Shown in pieces: positions 33,181 through 42,904 of a DNA stretch of 64,000 nt. The notes under the pieces are model-generated. The model was not told where the DNA came from. It saw only the letters and a program-made list of their open reading frames with translations, and did no database searches. The translations under genes were made by a program, and so were the position numbers. The DNA lies in the NCBI GenBank assembly GCA_027563935.2, contig CM050452.1, positions 34,418,850-34,482,849 on the forward strand, in the 5' to 3' direction. Numbering within the stretch: the first letter of the stretch is position 1; the number at the start of each line of letters is the position of its first letter. This stretch comes from Costus lasius (taxonomy: Eukaryota > Streptophyta > Magnoliopsida > Zingiberales > Costaceae).

Positions 33181-34709
33181 TTCTCCCCGGGTGAAAAAAA
33201 ATTCTTCTCCGAAGAATGGTTATTGCGGCGATGGAGAAGTTTTGGAGAGGCAAGAGCAAATTGTTCCTCCAGGATTTGAATCTTCAAATTGTTGTCAGCA
33301 TCACAGCATATTGTCTTGTTGCTTTTTGTCCACGGTCCAAATTGCATATCAAGGGTACCTGCATTGAATTCCCTTTCTCGGCCGTACTCATCAGTAAAAT
33401 TGTCATAGAAAATCACAAGACTTTGAAAAGAATAAGGAATGATGAAATCAATATATTCAACTTCAATAAGAGCATAGTGCAAAGCAGGTTTGAGTTCATT
33501 ATGTTTTGTTGATCCTAATGGTGGCTTAAGGGTGTGGGTAGAAGGACCTAACAGACAAGATTCAAGGATCATAGGGTCCTGGAAGAGATCTTCTAAGTCT
33601 AGGGGTTGACCTAAAGGTTGAGGGTTAGGATCCAGGTCAAGCTCAAATGACTCTAACTTAGGTTCGATATTACCTTTTAGAAGACCTATGGGTTTGGGCT
33701 CACTTAGACATTTTGGCAAGTCATCTTTAGGTTCGCTAGAGGTAGGGCTAAAGTCAAGTTGAGAACCTGTGGGTATAGGCCCTAAAATTGAAGGTAATGG
33801 CTCTATTGGACACTTAGGTTGAAACAAGTCTACAGTGGTCTCTATGGGCAACTCAGGGGTAGCTTGACTCTCAGACAAGTCAACTATGGGTTCTTGAGCT
33901 AGATTGCTAGACTCAAGTTGAGGACCTATGGGTATGGGCCCTAAAATTGAAGGTTGAGGTATGGGTTCTATCTCATGGTTTGACTCCTCATGACTTATTT
34001 GTTCAGGTTCAGTGGTATCTTCAAGACATGGATTAGGCTCTATAGTAAGCTCTAAGGTTTGCAAAGGGGTTGAACTTTCATCTTCTTTTTGCAATAACTG
34101 CTCCATGAATTCTCCTAAAATTTGCTTCATCTCTTTAATATCGTTACGCATTTCCTTTACAAATATTGACATTTCATTTTTAGGGTAAACAAAGTGTTTC
34201 AAACCTTTATAAATAAAACTATAACACCAAGGTTTTGTAAAATAATATCCTTGAAAATCATGCATAAATTCATTGCCTAATAAAATGTCAAAGCCTTCTA
34301 AACTCATCACATCACACCAAATTTCAATTCTGATATTGCCTAACTGGATGGGAACTAAACATTGAAAGTCAATTAAAGTTTTAGTATAGTCTTCCCAAGT
34401 TATGACATAAGGGTAATCATGTTTTTGCATCGTGAGTCCAAAGTGTTCAAGTGATCTAATAGATATAACATTGAACTTAACCTCGTGATCTATAATTGTT
34501 CTACTTTTATAACCATTACACCAAGCATGAGTTTTGAAGCTATTTAGACTATGTGTGAGAACCTTATGGTTGTCCCTTTTAGATATAAGTTCTTTTTTGG
34601 GTGTGATTTCCCTTTGATAAAAGTGACGCACCATGATGTGGTATGAGAAGTTTGGGGTGCAACTAGGGTGTAAGCAAGATTTTTTTTTTATTTTTTTTTT
34701 TTTAAACAA
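33123..34709 (-). CDS. X-encoded protein with degenerate retropepsin-like domain
   Basis: A 528-residue frame filling the X internal region and running 58 bases into the 3' LTR. Residues about 65-155 resemble the gypsy aspartic protease. IIDHEVKFNVISIRSLEHFG sits where the catalytic Asp-Ser/Thr-Gly loop is expected, and LEGFDILLGNEFM where the conserved ILG helix is. The Asp is present, but the next two residues are His-Glu, so activity is doubtful. Residues about 200-400 are rich in Pro, Glu and Ser with repeated SILGPIP-GPQL words (around 250 and 305). The end KNFFSPGEND resembles the G3 C-terminus ENFSNPGRND. No RT or integrase is present. It looks like a gag-protease remnant fused to the tail of pol by an internal deletion. 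An open frame of this length could mean the protein is still made. Confidence 0.7.
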   Translation of the reverse strand: MFKKKKIKKKSCLHPSCTPNFSYHIMVRHFYQREITPKKELISKRDNHKVLTHSLNSFKTHAWCNGYKSRTIIDHEVKFNVISIRSLEHFGLTMQKHDYPYVITWEDYTKTLIDFQCLVPIQLGNIRIEIWCDVMSLEGFDILLGNEFMHDFQGYYFTKPWCYSFIYKGLKHFVYPKNEMSIFVKEMRNDIKEMKQILGEFMEQLLQKEDESSTPLQTLELTIEPNPCLEDTTEPEQISHEESNHEIEPIPQPSILGPIPIGPQLESSNLAQEPIVDLSESQATPELPIETTVDLFQPKCPIEPLPSILGPIPTGSQLDFSPTSSEPKDDLPKCLSEPKPIGLLKGNIEPKLESFELDLDPNPQPLGQPLDLEDLFQDPMILESCLLGPSTHTLKPPLGSTKHNELKPALHYALIEVEYIDFIIPYSFQSLVIFYDNFTDEYGREREFNAGTLDMQFGPWTKSNKTICCDADNNLKIQILEEQFALASPKLLHRRNNHSSEKNFFSPGENDADRNHKPRRYKWSLKVP

Positions 34710-34860
34710 ATATAAATATGCAAACTAAATAATGAGAACAATCAAAGCATGTAATTTTTTTTTTTTTTTTCAAATGCAAGTAATTAGCAAACATGCAAAA
34801 GCAATAAGCAATAAAACATGAAATCAAGAACTAACAATTTTTTTTTTTTTTTTTTTTTTG
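34677..34860 (-). repeat. Three long T tracts in the X leader
   Basis: Runs of T (A on the element strand) at about 34680-34703, 34756-34770 and 34837-34859 lie between the X primer site and the frame start. They could be slippage products or A-rich leader RNA. Confidence 0.8.
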
Positions 34861-34914
34861 TGCAAAGAACAAAGCAAGGATCGTGTAGGCAGACAAGAGT
34901 TGCCCACGAACTTG

Positions 34915-34926
34915 CCTCTGATACCA
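34915..34926 (-). other. Primer-binding site (tRNA-iMet) of X
   Basis: The minus strand reads TGGTATCAGAGG, 11 of 12 matches to the initiator-Met site, three bases from the 5' LTR. It fixes minus orientation. Confidence 0.9.
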
Positions 34927-34929
34927 AAC

Positions 34930-36681
34930 TGATGCAGGGGGGAGACACGAAATAAGATGCAGGGTGGAGACACGAAATATGATACTAATTAAAGCCCGAT
35001 TATTATTATTATTATTTTTTTTTAATTTTCAAAATAAAGTGTAAAATTCAGAAAACAGCTAGAAAATAGCAAATAGACTTTAGTGCTACAAAATATTATT
35101 TACGAGGAGTTGTCATGTCTTTCGGACTGATCCATTGTAGCTTCAGTTGGATCAACTCGTCCTCTCGCAGAGCAAAGTGAGTTCTTCCTCATGACGCCAA
35201 AGATCAAGATTTTGGTGGCGCCGATTGCTAAAAATACCTGCGCAAACAAACAGATTCAGATTAGCGAACAGAAAGTTGAGGCAGGAAATTCATGGAGATC
35301 AGAAACAGGGAACGCAAGGTTTGCGTCGTTCATCGACGCTTGAGCGTGGATTGCTCGTCGGAGGATTTGGAAGCAAGGAGGAGACGAGGCGACGTCGGTA
35401 TCGTCGGAACACCGACGGCTGGTGGTGGGGTGAGGCGAGGGTGGCAACGCAGGCGGGGGCGGGGATGCGCTGTTCAGCAGAACAGGGGAGGCGCGAGTGT
35501 GGAGCAGAGGTGGCCGCCGTTCGTCGGGTGGTGGTCGTTCGCCGGACCTGCTACAACTGGAGGTTGGTATGGTTGTGGGGACGTCGTGGCCGGAGTTTGA
35601 GGTCGAATGGTGGCCGGTCGGAGGAGGGCGACGAGGAAAGGTGGAGCTGGGGCGGAAGACTGGCGGAAACAGGGGACGTTGCGCGATGGAGCAGAGTTCG
35701 TCGCCGGACAACCGGTGGTGCACGAACTCGGAACCTGCTACTACTGGAGGATGCTGTGGCTGAGGAGAGGATGTGGCCGGAGTTTGGAGATGAAAGATGG
35801 CCGGACGGAGGAGATCGACGATGAAAGGCGGATCTGAGGGCGGAATCAGGGCGAGAACAGGGGATCGAAAGGAAGTTTCTATTCCGGTGATCGGAGAGTC
35901 GGATGGATGGATGCCGGTGGCTGTGGCTTCGTCTTGGGGAGAGAGAGTGGTGGCCGAAGTCTCGTGGAGATCCGGCCGGTGGATCGTCGGCGGCGAAGTC
36001 GCAAAGTTTCGAAATCTGGGCTGAAGTTGCGGATGATTACAGCGAACAGAGAAGGAGAATTAGAGGTAGAGGGGAAGAGAGGAGGAAGGGGCTCAGCCCT
36101 AGAAGGAGGTGAGGGGAAGGATAGGCGACACAAGCGCCTCAGAGGAGAAAGGAGACATCCGATTTCATGGACGAAGAAACTATTTCATTCATTCAAAAAA
36201 CTATCGATTACAAGCATGGATGCGTGATACATATAGAGAAGATGGGAGAGACGTTGGGGTGAACGTTGAAGCTTCTTTCTTTGGCTGCAGGGAGAGACGT
36301 TGAGGGGATACGTTGGAGAAGTTTCCTTTCTTGGCTGGAGATGAACGTTGGTTGCAAACGTGCGTTGGAGAGCTTCCATCTTTGGTTGAAGATGAACGTC
36401 GCAAGGTAAGGTTCCAGCGTTGATGAAGATGAGTGTTGCCGTTGGATGAGATCCAAGATTTGATTAAATCCTTTGTTTCCTCTTGTGCTCGATGTAGGTC
36501 TCGGTTGTGGATTTGTATGCAGCAACTTGTTATTTGGAATGTGACTTGAGCTTCACTTTGTTATTTATTGAGCTAGCTTTTGATTAAGCATGCTAGCTTA
36601 TTTGTGACCTCACGAGTCTTTGTCTATGGCACCTTTAGGCTCCACTTGTATCTTCGTGGCTTGTGGTTCCTGTCCGCATCA
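34930..36681 (-). repeat. 5' LTR of X
   Basis: The 1752-bp twin of 31429-33180. I noticed no difference between the two, so the insertion is recent. It is followed by the duplication cgttg and Z sequence. Confidence 0.92.
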
Positions 36682-38983
36682 CGTTGATTACAATTCACCT
36701 CTCAGATTTTACCACAATCAACTAGAGTGAAAACCGATTTGGCCAAAATCGATAAACACGAATGAAACAAACCAAGATCAAATAGCCTCGAAAGATATAT
36801 CCAAAAGAAATTCTTAACATTAAGACTTATAAATCAAAAAGATGGGCTATGCCCAAATCCCGATCGAGGTTTTTATGCTAATACATATATGGTTACGACA
36901 AGTACAAGCCTTTCGATCAGCACGTAAAGAAGACTAAACGAAATAAAGATGAGAAAAGAATTAAACAAACTCCTTTCTCTACTGCTTTGAAGTCGCCTTC
37001 TTCTTCTTGAAATGACTCGCGTTCTTCGTCGCCACCGAACACTGAGCTCTCGAGCGTAGTCCTCCTCTCTTCCCCTGGAGCCCGAACTAGGCGCTCCCTA
37101 GGCCTCTGGGTGCCTCCCCGAGCACTCCCCATGATTCGGTAATCTTGAGTCCTTTATATAGAAAACCTGGTGCCTCTTCGTATTCCGTATTAAATTCTGA
37201 ATTAAACTCTAGATTAAATCCTCATTATGGCATGTCTCTTCACATTCTGCATTAAATCTCATCCATTAATTGCATGACTCTTCAAATTCTCAACTTAATT
37301 CTCATCCATTATGAGTCTTGATGGTTAATAAATAAACTCTGCATTTATGACTTGTAACGGAAATGCATTAATTGCAGCCTCATTAAATCTCATAACCTTC
37401 GGATGATTAATGCTCATTTAATCCACGACAGCCAGTAATAAATTCTGGCGGCTATAGATAAACTCCTGCGCCAGATGCGAGATTTCCGTCGAGAGGCAAA
37501 CCACGACCATGCCCATAATTTTCTTGTCGAGGGCATGTTTATCTGAAAAGTTATCATCGAAGAATTTACGATCGCGTCTGCCTATGCTCGTATAGAAATG
37601 GGTCCTTTGTATAGCCTGTCAGAGAATTACGGTCGTGATGTAGATTATGGCTCAACCGTAATTCTTGAAGTTACTCCCGTTTGCAACCAAACTTCTTGTC
37701 GAGATTCCTGATTCACTCAGATATGTAAATGTACGTCCATGTAGCTCCAAAAGTGAGTGAATTGACCTGTATTTAAGCAAACACGACAAGTAGTGAAGCT
37801 TCTAAAGAAAGTTAATGAAATAAGCTGGAAAGAGATGTAAAAGCATGAAAATAGGTCTCGTTTCACAGGTAAATATAGGTCATAAAGACTATATAAATAC
37901 GAGACATCATGTACCTAATTGCAATGATGGGGATGTCGATGTCGATATCCATTCCAATGACCTAGGTAGCAGCGATGCACTGCTAGGTGCCACTCACTGC
38001 TTGTGGTGACCTTTGGTCAGCACTGCCAGCGTCAGAGGAACCTACAGGGTCGCACACCTTGATACTCGAGTTCTCGTATTGATCGGGAAGCCTTATGATC
38101 GAGTTATTGGATGACTCGGATCTATTTGGGAGATTTCATCAGCGCCGATAGGCCTGATGAGATGGAAGAATGTTATTGGAGCCAAACTTTATTTTGGTAG
38201 GTTGACCCAAATTTGACCATGGTTAGGTCACATTTGGATTTAAGTTGCATTGGATTGGATCCAATTGCTTAATCAACCCGTTCAATGAGGTTTGGGGTTG
38301 CTCATTACCCAATGAACCCCAATAACAACCCCATTGGCGCCTAAGGGGTATAATGGGGAGAGATCCAACCCCATTGGCGCCTAAGGGGTATAATGGGGTT
38401 AGGATGGCCAAAGTTGCTTCATTATGCGCCTAGCCCTAACTCTAGCCACCCCTTGCTCTATATAAGAGGCCCTAGACGCCCCCTCTCTGGCATTCTACTC
38501 CTTGGAGGCATGAGAACACATAGAGAGGCGAGAGTAAGGGAAAGAGGCGCATCTTCCATCAAACCCTAGCCGCAAGTGTTCTTCTTCCTCTCCTTCTTCT
38601 CTTGGCGCAAGAAGGGCTTAAGAGAGTGGCGGCTTTCCTCTTCCCATCCTTCTTCATCCTTGGCGCATACTCTTGGAGGGTGGCGCAACTTGAAGAAGGT
38701 GATACAAGGCTTGGATCTTCTTCCCGAGGCTGGGCGTGGAAGAAGAGGACTCGAGGCATCTGTGTGTGTGAGACTACAGAGGGCGCACGCTTGGGCGCCT
38801 ACCTCGACATCGGCCTCATCTTGCTGTAAGGTATATTCTATCTCATCGTGTCGACTCCCTCGCATGCAATCTTCACTGGGTTTTTGGGACCGGCTCGTTT
38901 CGGGGATATTGCTTCCGCTGTGTAATGTATTTGTGTAATATCTATCTCTGAAAATTGTAAAATATCCCCGGGGTTTCCCAACA

Positions 38984-39060
38984 GCGATTAGAATATGGTA
39001 GCTTCACGGGCGCTAGCAAGATTCTCTTCAAGAGGGTGTGAGGGCTAGGGATTAGCCGTC
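38984..39060. other. Short spacer between Y2 and W
   Basis: Begins with the right duplication of Y2 (gcgat) and ends ccgtc before the W LTR. Nothing else is recognised. Confidence 0.4.
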
Positions 39061-40785
39061 TGATGACACCGAAATTTATAGTAAATTTCATACCATTTTA
39101 TATTTCTTTTCGTGTCATATTTATTAACTTTTGCTTGTTTTTAAGCATTATTTGCTAAATATTACGGAATCTACAGAATTTCTTATTTTTTCATGAATTT
39201 CAGATAAAAGTGCCATATTTTGATGGACTTTGAAGGATTTGGGCGCATGAATGGATTCAGGACGCCGAAACGAAGCCGCCCGCCAATTTTCATGCAAATC
39301 GGAGCGAGTTTGAAAAATACACCCCGGGTGTAATGGATATTACGGGTGTAATTACTGCGCAAAAATATGGCAGTGCCATAAAAAATAACACGGGCCATAA
39401 TTTAGAGCAATTTCCAACCAGAAAGTTCAGTTGATTTTACGGCACTACCGTAATGTATTTTACGACCGTAATTTGCACCAGGTCGCACGACTCTTACTGG
39501 CCTAAAACTTGCGAGGGCCATAACTTTTGATCCAGAGCTCCAAATCGAGACCTGAAAGATGTTATGGACTTGTCTTTAAGAGGAAAAGACACACAAAGTA
39601 GAAAGAGGAACGTTTATCACGTATCTAGGGAGAAATCGCCAAATAGGCGGCTAGGGTTTGTTCTCACACCGAGAGGCGTAGAGGGCACCTCAGGCCTTGA
39701 TTTTCACGCAGAAGCTTCGCCTGGAGGAGAAGACAACAGCCTAGAAGTTGCAGAGGAAAAGGAGTTCAATTGGAGGAGGAATTGATGAAATTAGTGGTGA
39801 CAACACTGTTCATCGAGTTCTGCTTGCAAAATACGGCTGTGAAATATTTCACAGCCGTGCTGTATTTTCTAAAACCTCTTTTCTAGTTGATTTTTGATCT
39901 TCTGAATTTATGGATTATTGTATTTTCTTCTCCATGCAAGCTTAATACTATTTTGGGACATAGGGTTTAATCCCTTTGATTTTTAATGATTAGATAACTC
40001 TTTTTTTTCGTCATGATATTCTTTGTTGTGATAATTTACTCTTGTGATAAATTGTGCTTAGATTCTATATAATTGCATGTTATTAATTATGTTATTAGAG
40101 TTTTCGCAATGAGACTGAAAGGTGATTTGCTTGAGAGCTTGGAACCCCATAATTGCATGTTAGGAACCCTTCTTTAGGTAGATCCTATTTGATCTGTTCT
40201 AGTAGAATTATTGCCATGATTATAACATGTATCTATAGATTGAGTCTATTTGTCAAACATGGAGATCTTGCACGAAAGTGAGGATCAGAACGTTGGAGTT
40301 CCATGAGTAAAACTAGTGTAGAATCTGGATGCACGAAAGTGATCCTTGAGACTCTACTAGAGATTATCAACTTAGAATCCGGATGCATGAAAGTGATCCC
40401 TGTAATCTTTGATTGATGATTTACTTACCTTCAGCAATGAAAATAGATCTTGCACGAAAGTGAGCATCGGTTATCTGCATGATTGTCTGCACGAATGTGA
40501 GACAATACCTTTATCAAGTAAATTAGGTCTTTATCATAACAAGATTTGATTGACGATCCTTTTTATTTATATCTTATCATTAGAATCAAGGAGGATGAAA
40601 CCCTAGTCCCATGTTTATCTCTCTGATTATCTCATTAGCATATTCTCTACATAGTTACTTCTGTCAAATTCGGTTTACTTAGCTAGCGAGAAAATGATTA
40701 TTTGGTAATTAACAATAAGGTCCCTATGGATTCGATACTTTTCTTTATTACTTCGATAGTTCTGTGCACTTGCGGAAGCCTATCA
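39061..40785 (+). repeat. W: old 5' LTR of an Asp-primed gypsy element
   Basis: Starts TGATGACACC and ends GGAAGCCTATCA, 1725 bp. It is followed nine bases later by a decayed Asp-tRNA primer site, so it is a 5' LTR in plus orientation. The end is related to that of Z (gcacttgcgga...atca, then acaagttttcgg). It contains two hairpins (39366-39380, 39437-39453) and five copies of a gcacgaaagtga motif (40269-40500). No partner LTR is in the window. Confidence 0.7.
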
Positions 40786-40794
40786 ACAAGTTTT

Positions 40795-40812
40795 CGGTGC
40801 CGTTACTAAGGA
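40795..40812 (+). other. Decayed primer-binding site of W
   Basis: cggtgccgttactaagga matches the Asp-tRNA site at 12 of 18 positions. Most mismatches are C to T or G to A, as expected from deamination of methylated cytosine. Confidence 0.65.
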
Positions 40813-41389
40813 TTAGTCCAAGGTACACGCGTGCCAGACTTGTAGTGTTCCTTTTCGGGCTATCACCGTCCGCCCCTTATTTGTTTTTTAACTTTTTCAA
40901 ATTAAAATCATAGCTTTGTGATGCCTACAGTTTATTTCATCACAGGGGTGTGAACACAAAAATTTTCCAAAATTTTTTTTCTTGCTCCTCTTCAATCTCT
41001 TTCCTACAAAAACAAAGTCTTACATCAAATTTCTCATTATATTAGGTTTTTGTTTTAGAAGGAGCACTTGCATTGCCTCCCAAGAAGTGCTATTTTAATG
41101 TCTTTAGCTTGACCGCCCTATGCTCTGATCAGATCGTGGTTCCTTGAGTCACAAATCCATCCTTCCTTCATTTTATTCCTTGATCTTTGACACCTTTTAA
41201 AATCTCGTATGCACATCTTAAGAATACATAAGGCTCATCCCAAAAATAGTGTTTTACTTTGGCTAAGAATTTCTTCCTTCCCTTATTGACGGAGTCATCG
41301 AAGCCTATGGGCGTGACTTAACACCCCTACAAGACACTTGGGAAGCTACTATGGGGCCTAAAGAAGACACCCGAAAATTTTCAGCCCAA
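40813..41389. other. Junction of W leader with a minus-strand gypsy tail
   Basis: No gene. The W leader fades out by about 40930. At 41060-41115 the words gcattgcctcccaagaagtgc and tctttagcttgacc match the post-pol region of Z (30375-30423) in the same orientation. So the right part belongs to a minus-strand Athila/Tat-like element, opposite to W. Confidence 0.5.
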
Positions 41390-41795
41390 ACAGAGCCTTC
41401 TGCCAACTTTTAGCCAGAAATTACGCCCGAAATGAAAATTATGGCACTGCCGCAAAAGTTGCTGCCCAGAGTTCCAAAGCTTATGCCGACTTTTAGCACC
41501 AAATTACGACCCATAATGAAAATTATGACACTACCGTAAAAGCTACTGCCCAGAGTTTCAAAGCTTCTACCAACTTTCAGCTCGAAATTATAGCCCATAA
41601 TGAAAATTACGGCACTACCGTAAAAGCTGCTACCCAGAGTTCCAATGTTTATGCCGATTTTCAGCCTGAAATTATGGCTCGTAATGAAATTTACAGCATT
41701 TCCGCAAAAGCTGCTATCCAGAGTTCCAAAGTTTCTGCCAGTTTTCAGCCCGAAATTATGGTCCGTCATGAAAATTACGGCACTACCATAATTCC
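41390..41795. repeat. 84-bp tandem array
   Basis: About four and a half copies of an approximately 84-bp unit. Marker words are aaattac or aaattat, gaaaattacggcacta, gctgcccagagttcc and gccgacttttcagc. Copies start near 41418, 41502, 41586, 41670 and 41754 and differ by about 10-20%. The third copy holds ttacggcactaccgtaa (41607-41623), identical to 39437-39453 in the W LTR. Confidence 0.85.
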
Positions 41796-41838
41796 CCCAG
41801 AAGTGCATAAAAGCTCCATTCGCTCCGCCGTTTGATGC

Positions 41839-42900
41839 TCATAGCATTCCTCTCATCCCCCAGACCGTTATGTGGGTATTTTGAGCACATCCTCCACTTC
41901 GATGGGGCCCATCCACCCGATCAACGTGGCTCCCCTCCCACGTAACCATCTTCAAGAGCCGGTTTCCGATCACTACCACAACCGCATCCTCAACTCCGCC
42001 CAGGACACAGCCAACAATGTGCAGAACCGACCGACGATTAGTAAGTTCTGTTGCTTCATGGCGGCCTGTTCGGAAATGGTCTAACCCGCATATCAGCCCA
42101 GTTACAACCCAACCAAGTGAGATATGCACCAGCCGCCCACTAGAGTCCTCTCTTGCAAGTAGTTGGTAGTTACTTTTTGGTTGTTAGAGGGCATCTTGCC
42201 CCTCTTTTAGGAAGTTATGAGTTTGTTGGCTTCTCCAACAACTCTCATGCATTTGTCATGTGCTACTCCCTCCCTCTTGATCTATAAAAAAGGGCTAAGG
42301 GCTTCCTTAGTTTTCAGTTTTGCTGTAGTAGTTGCCTTCCCCGCGCAAGGCCTAGGTCCAGTGAGCTCAGAGGGACTCGCCTGTGGGTTCCCTCATTCCA
42401 CAATCTGTATGTCTTTTCTAATTCAGTCAAAAGGGCCAGAGCGTCTCCGAAGAGCTCTAGGCACCTCGCCTTGTTTTATATTACTGTCTTGTGCGCCTAG
42501 CACCTCCCCTGACAGCTTTGTTGTGCCCAGCACTAGTATCACCCAGCCATCCTGCACCAACACTTAGTGGTGGCTTTCTTCCCCGGTCTTGGATGAGCGG
42601 ACGCCTCTCTTTTCGCTGCCCTGTAAAGAAATCCCGACTGCGTGCATGTGCTAACGAAAATTGGCTCTACGAGTAAGGTACGTATTTGAGTTTAGCTTCG
42701 TGTTCTTGGTTTCCCGGCGCACTGGTATTGCTCAACTCGATTCTGTGCGACATGATTTCATCAGTTTTCTCTCAGGTTTCCCTTCGAAGCGTTTCTGTTT
42801 TACCTTGTCTTCAGACCCTCTCACGCTTTCTGCATCATAGCTGTTACCACCCTAGAGTACAGTTTTAAGGACAACCTCTCCTACAGTTCTGCTGCATCAC
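41839..42900 (+). other. V2: LTR-like sequence with TATA box, and frame end
   Basis: A plus-strand counterpart of V1. A short frame (41872-42084) ends PTISKFCCFMAACSEMV. It is followed by non-coding DNA with cctcccctcttg-like words and a TATA box ctataaaaaagg near 42282-42293. No TG...CA ends or primer site could be fixed. The family is unknown; an LTR retrotransposon 3' end plus LTR is the best guess. The rest, to 42900, shows nothing more. Confidence 0.45.
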
Positions 42901-42904
42901 TTAT

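Larger units (their letters stand above)
31429..36681 (-). mobile_element. Element X: short non-autonomous gypsy-like LTR element
   Basis: 5253 bp with two 1752-bp LTRs (31429-33180, 34930-36681) that look identical. The duplication cgttg lies at 31424-31428 and 36682-36686. The internal region is only 1749 bp, with an initiator-Met primer site and one long frame carrying a degenerate protease-like domain but no RT, RNase H or integrase. It must therefore depend on enzymes from another element; G3-like elements are candidates from shared terminal features. Two further copies exist as solo LTRs (X3 at 46979, X5 at 22230). Confidence 0.92.
26672..37909 (-). mobile_element. Element Z: gypsy-type LTR element without visible pol
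   Basis: A minus-strand element inserted in Y2. Its right LTR (5' LTR, 30920-37909) is complete apart from the X insertion. The left LTR (26888-28341) lacks its first 292 bp. The internal region (28342-30919) has an Asp-tRNA primer site and polypurine tract but no gag, RT or integrase that I can see. It therefore resembles a large non-autonomous (LARD-like) derivative of Athila/Tat-type gypsy elements. A 216-bp piece of internal sequence (26672-26887) precedes the left LTR, the trace of a rearrangement. The flank tgtac (37910-37914) is the only target sequence left. Confidence 0.8.
30920..37909 (-). repeat. 5' LTR of Z, interrupted by X
   Basis: Plus-strand ends are TGATGCACAAAATCC and ACGAGACATCA. 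Removing X (31429-36681) and one cgttg leaves 1732 bp. The inverted repeat aattacgg/ccgtaatt is at 37625-37632 and 37656-37663. It is followed by Y2 sequence at 37910. Confidence 0.88.
26236..38983 (+). mobile_element. Solo LTR Y2, split by element Z
   Basis: Starts TGTTGGTGTATATGCCC and ends GGTTTCCCAACA. A perfect duplication gcgat lies at 26231-26235 and 38984-38988, so this is one insertion of about 1.5 kb that now spans 12.7 kb. Only 26236-26671 and 37910-38983 are Y sequence. Compared with Y1, about 250 bp on the left of Z is missing (the part corresponding to 22020-22229 plus 24275-24314). A TATA box ctatataaga lies at about 38459-38468. Confidence 0.85.

Noticed and set aside
34677..34860. 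Poly(A) tail of a LINE or SINE
   Set aside because: The three T tracts lie between the primer site and frame of an LTR element, with no LINE/SINE body or duplication next to them.
21583..38983. Y1 and Y2 as the two LTRs of one element
   Set aside because: Each has its own flanking duplication (taaac/tgaac and gcgat/gcgat), the outer flanks do not match each other, and the 666 bp between has no proper primer site or coding sequence.
40919..40943. Tiny TGATG...CATCA unit as a mobile element end pair
   Set aside because: Only 25 bp with no duplication; probably a chance arrangement at the W junction.
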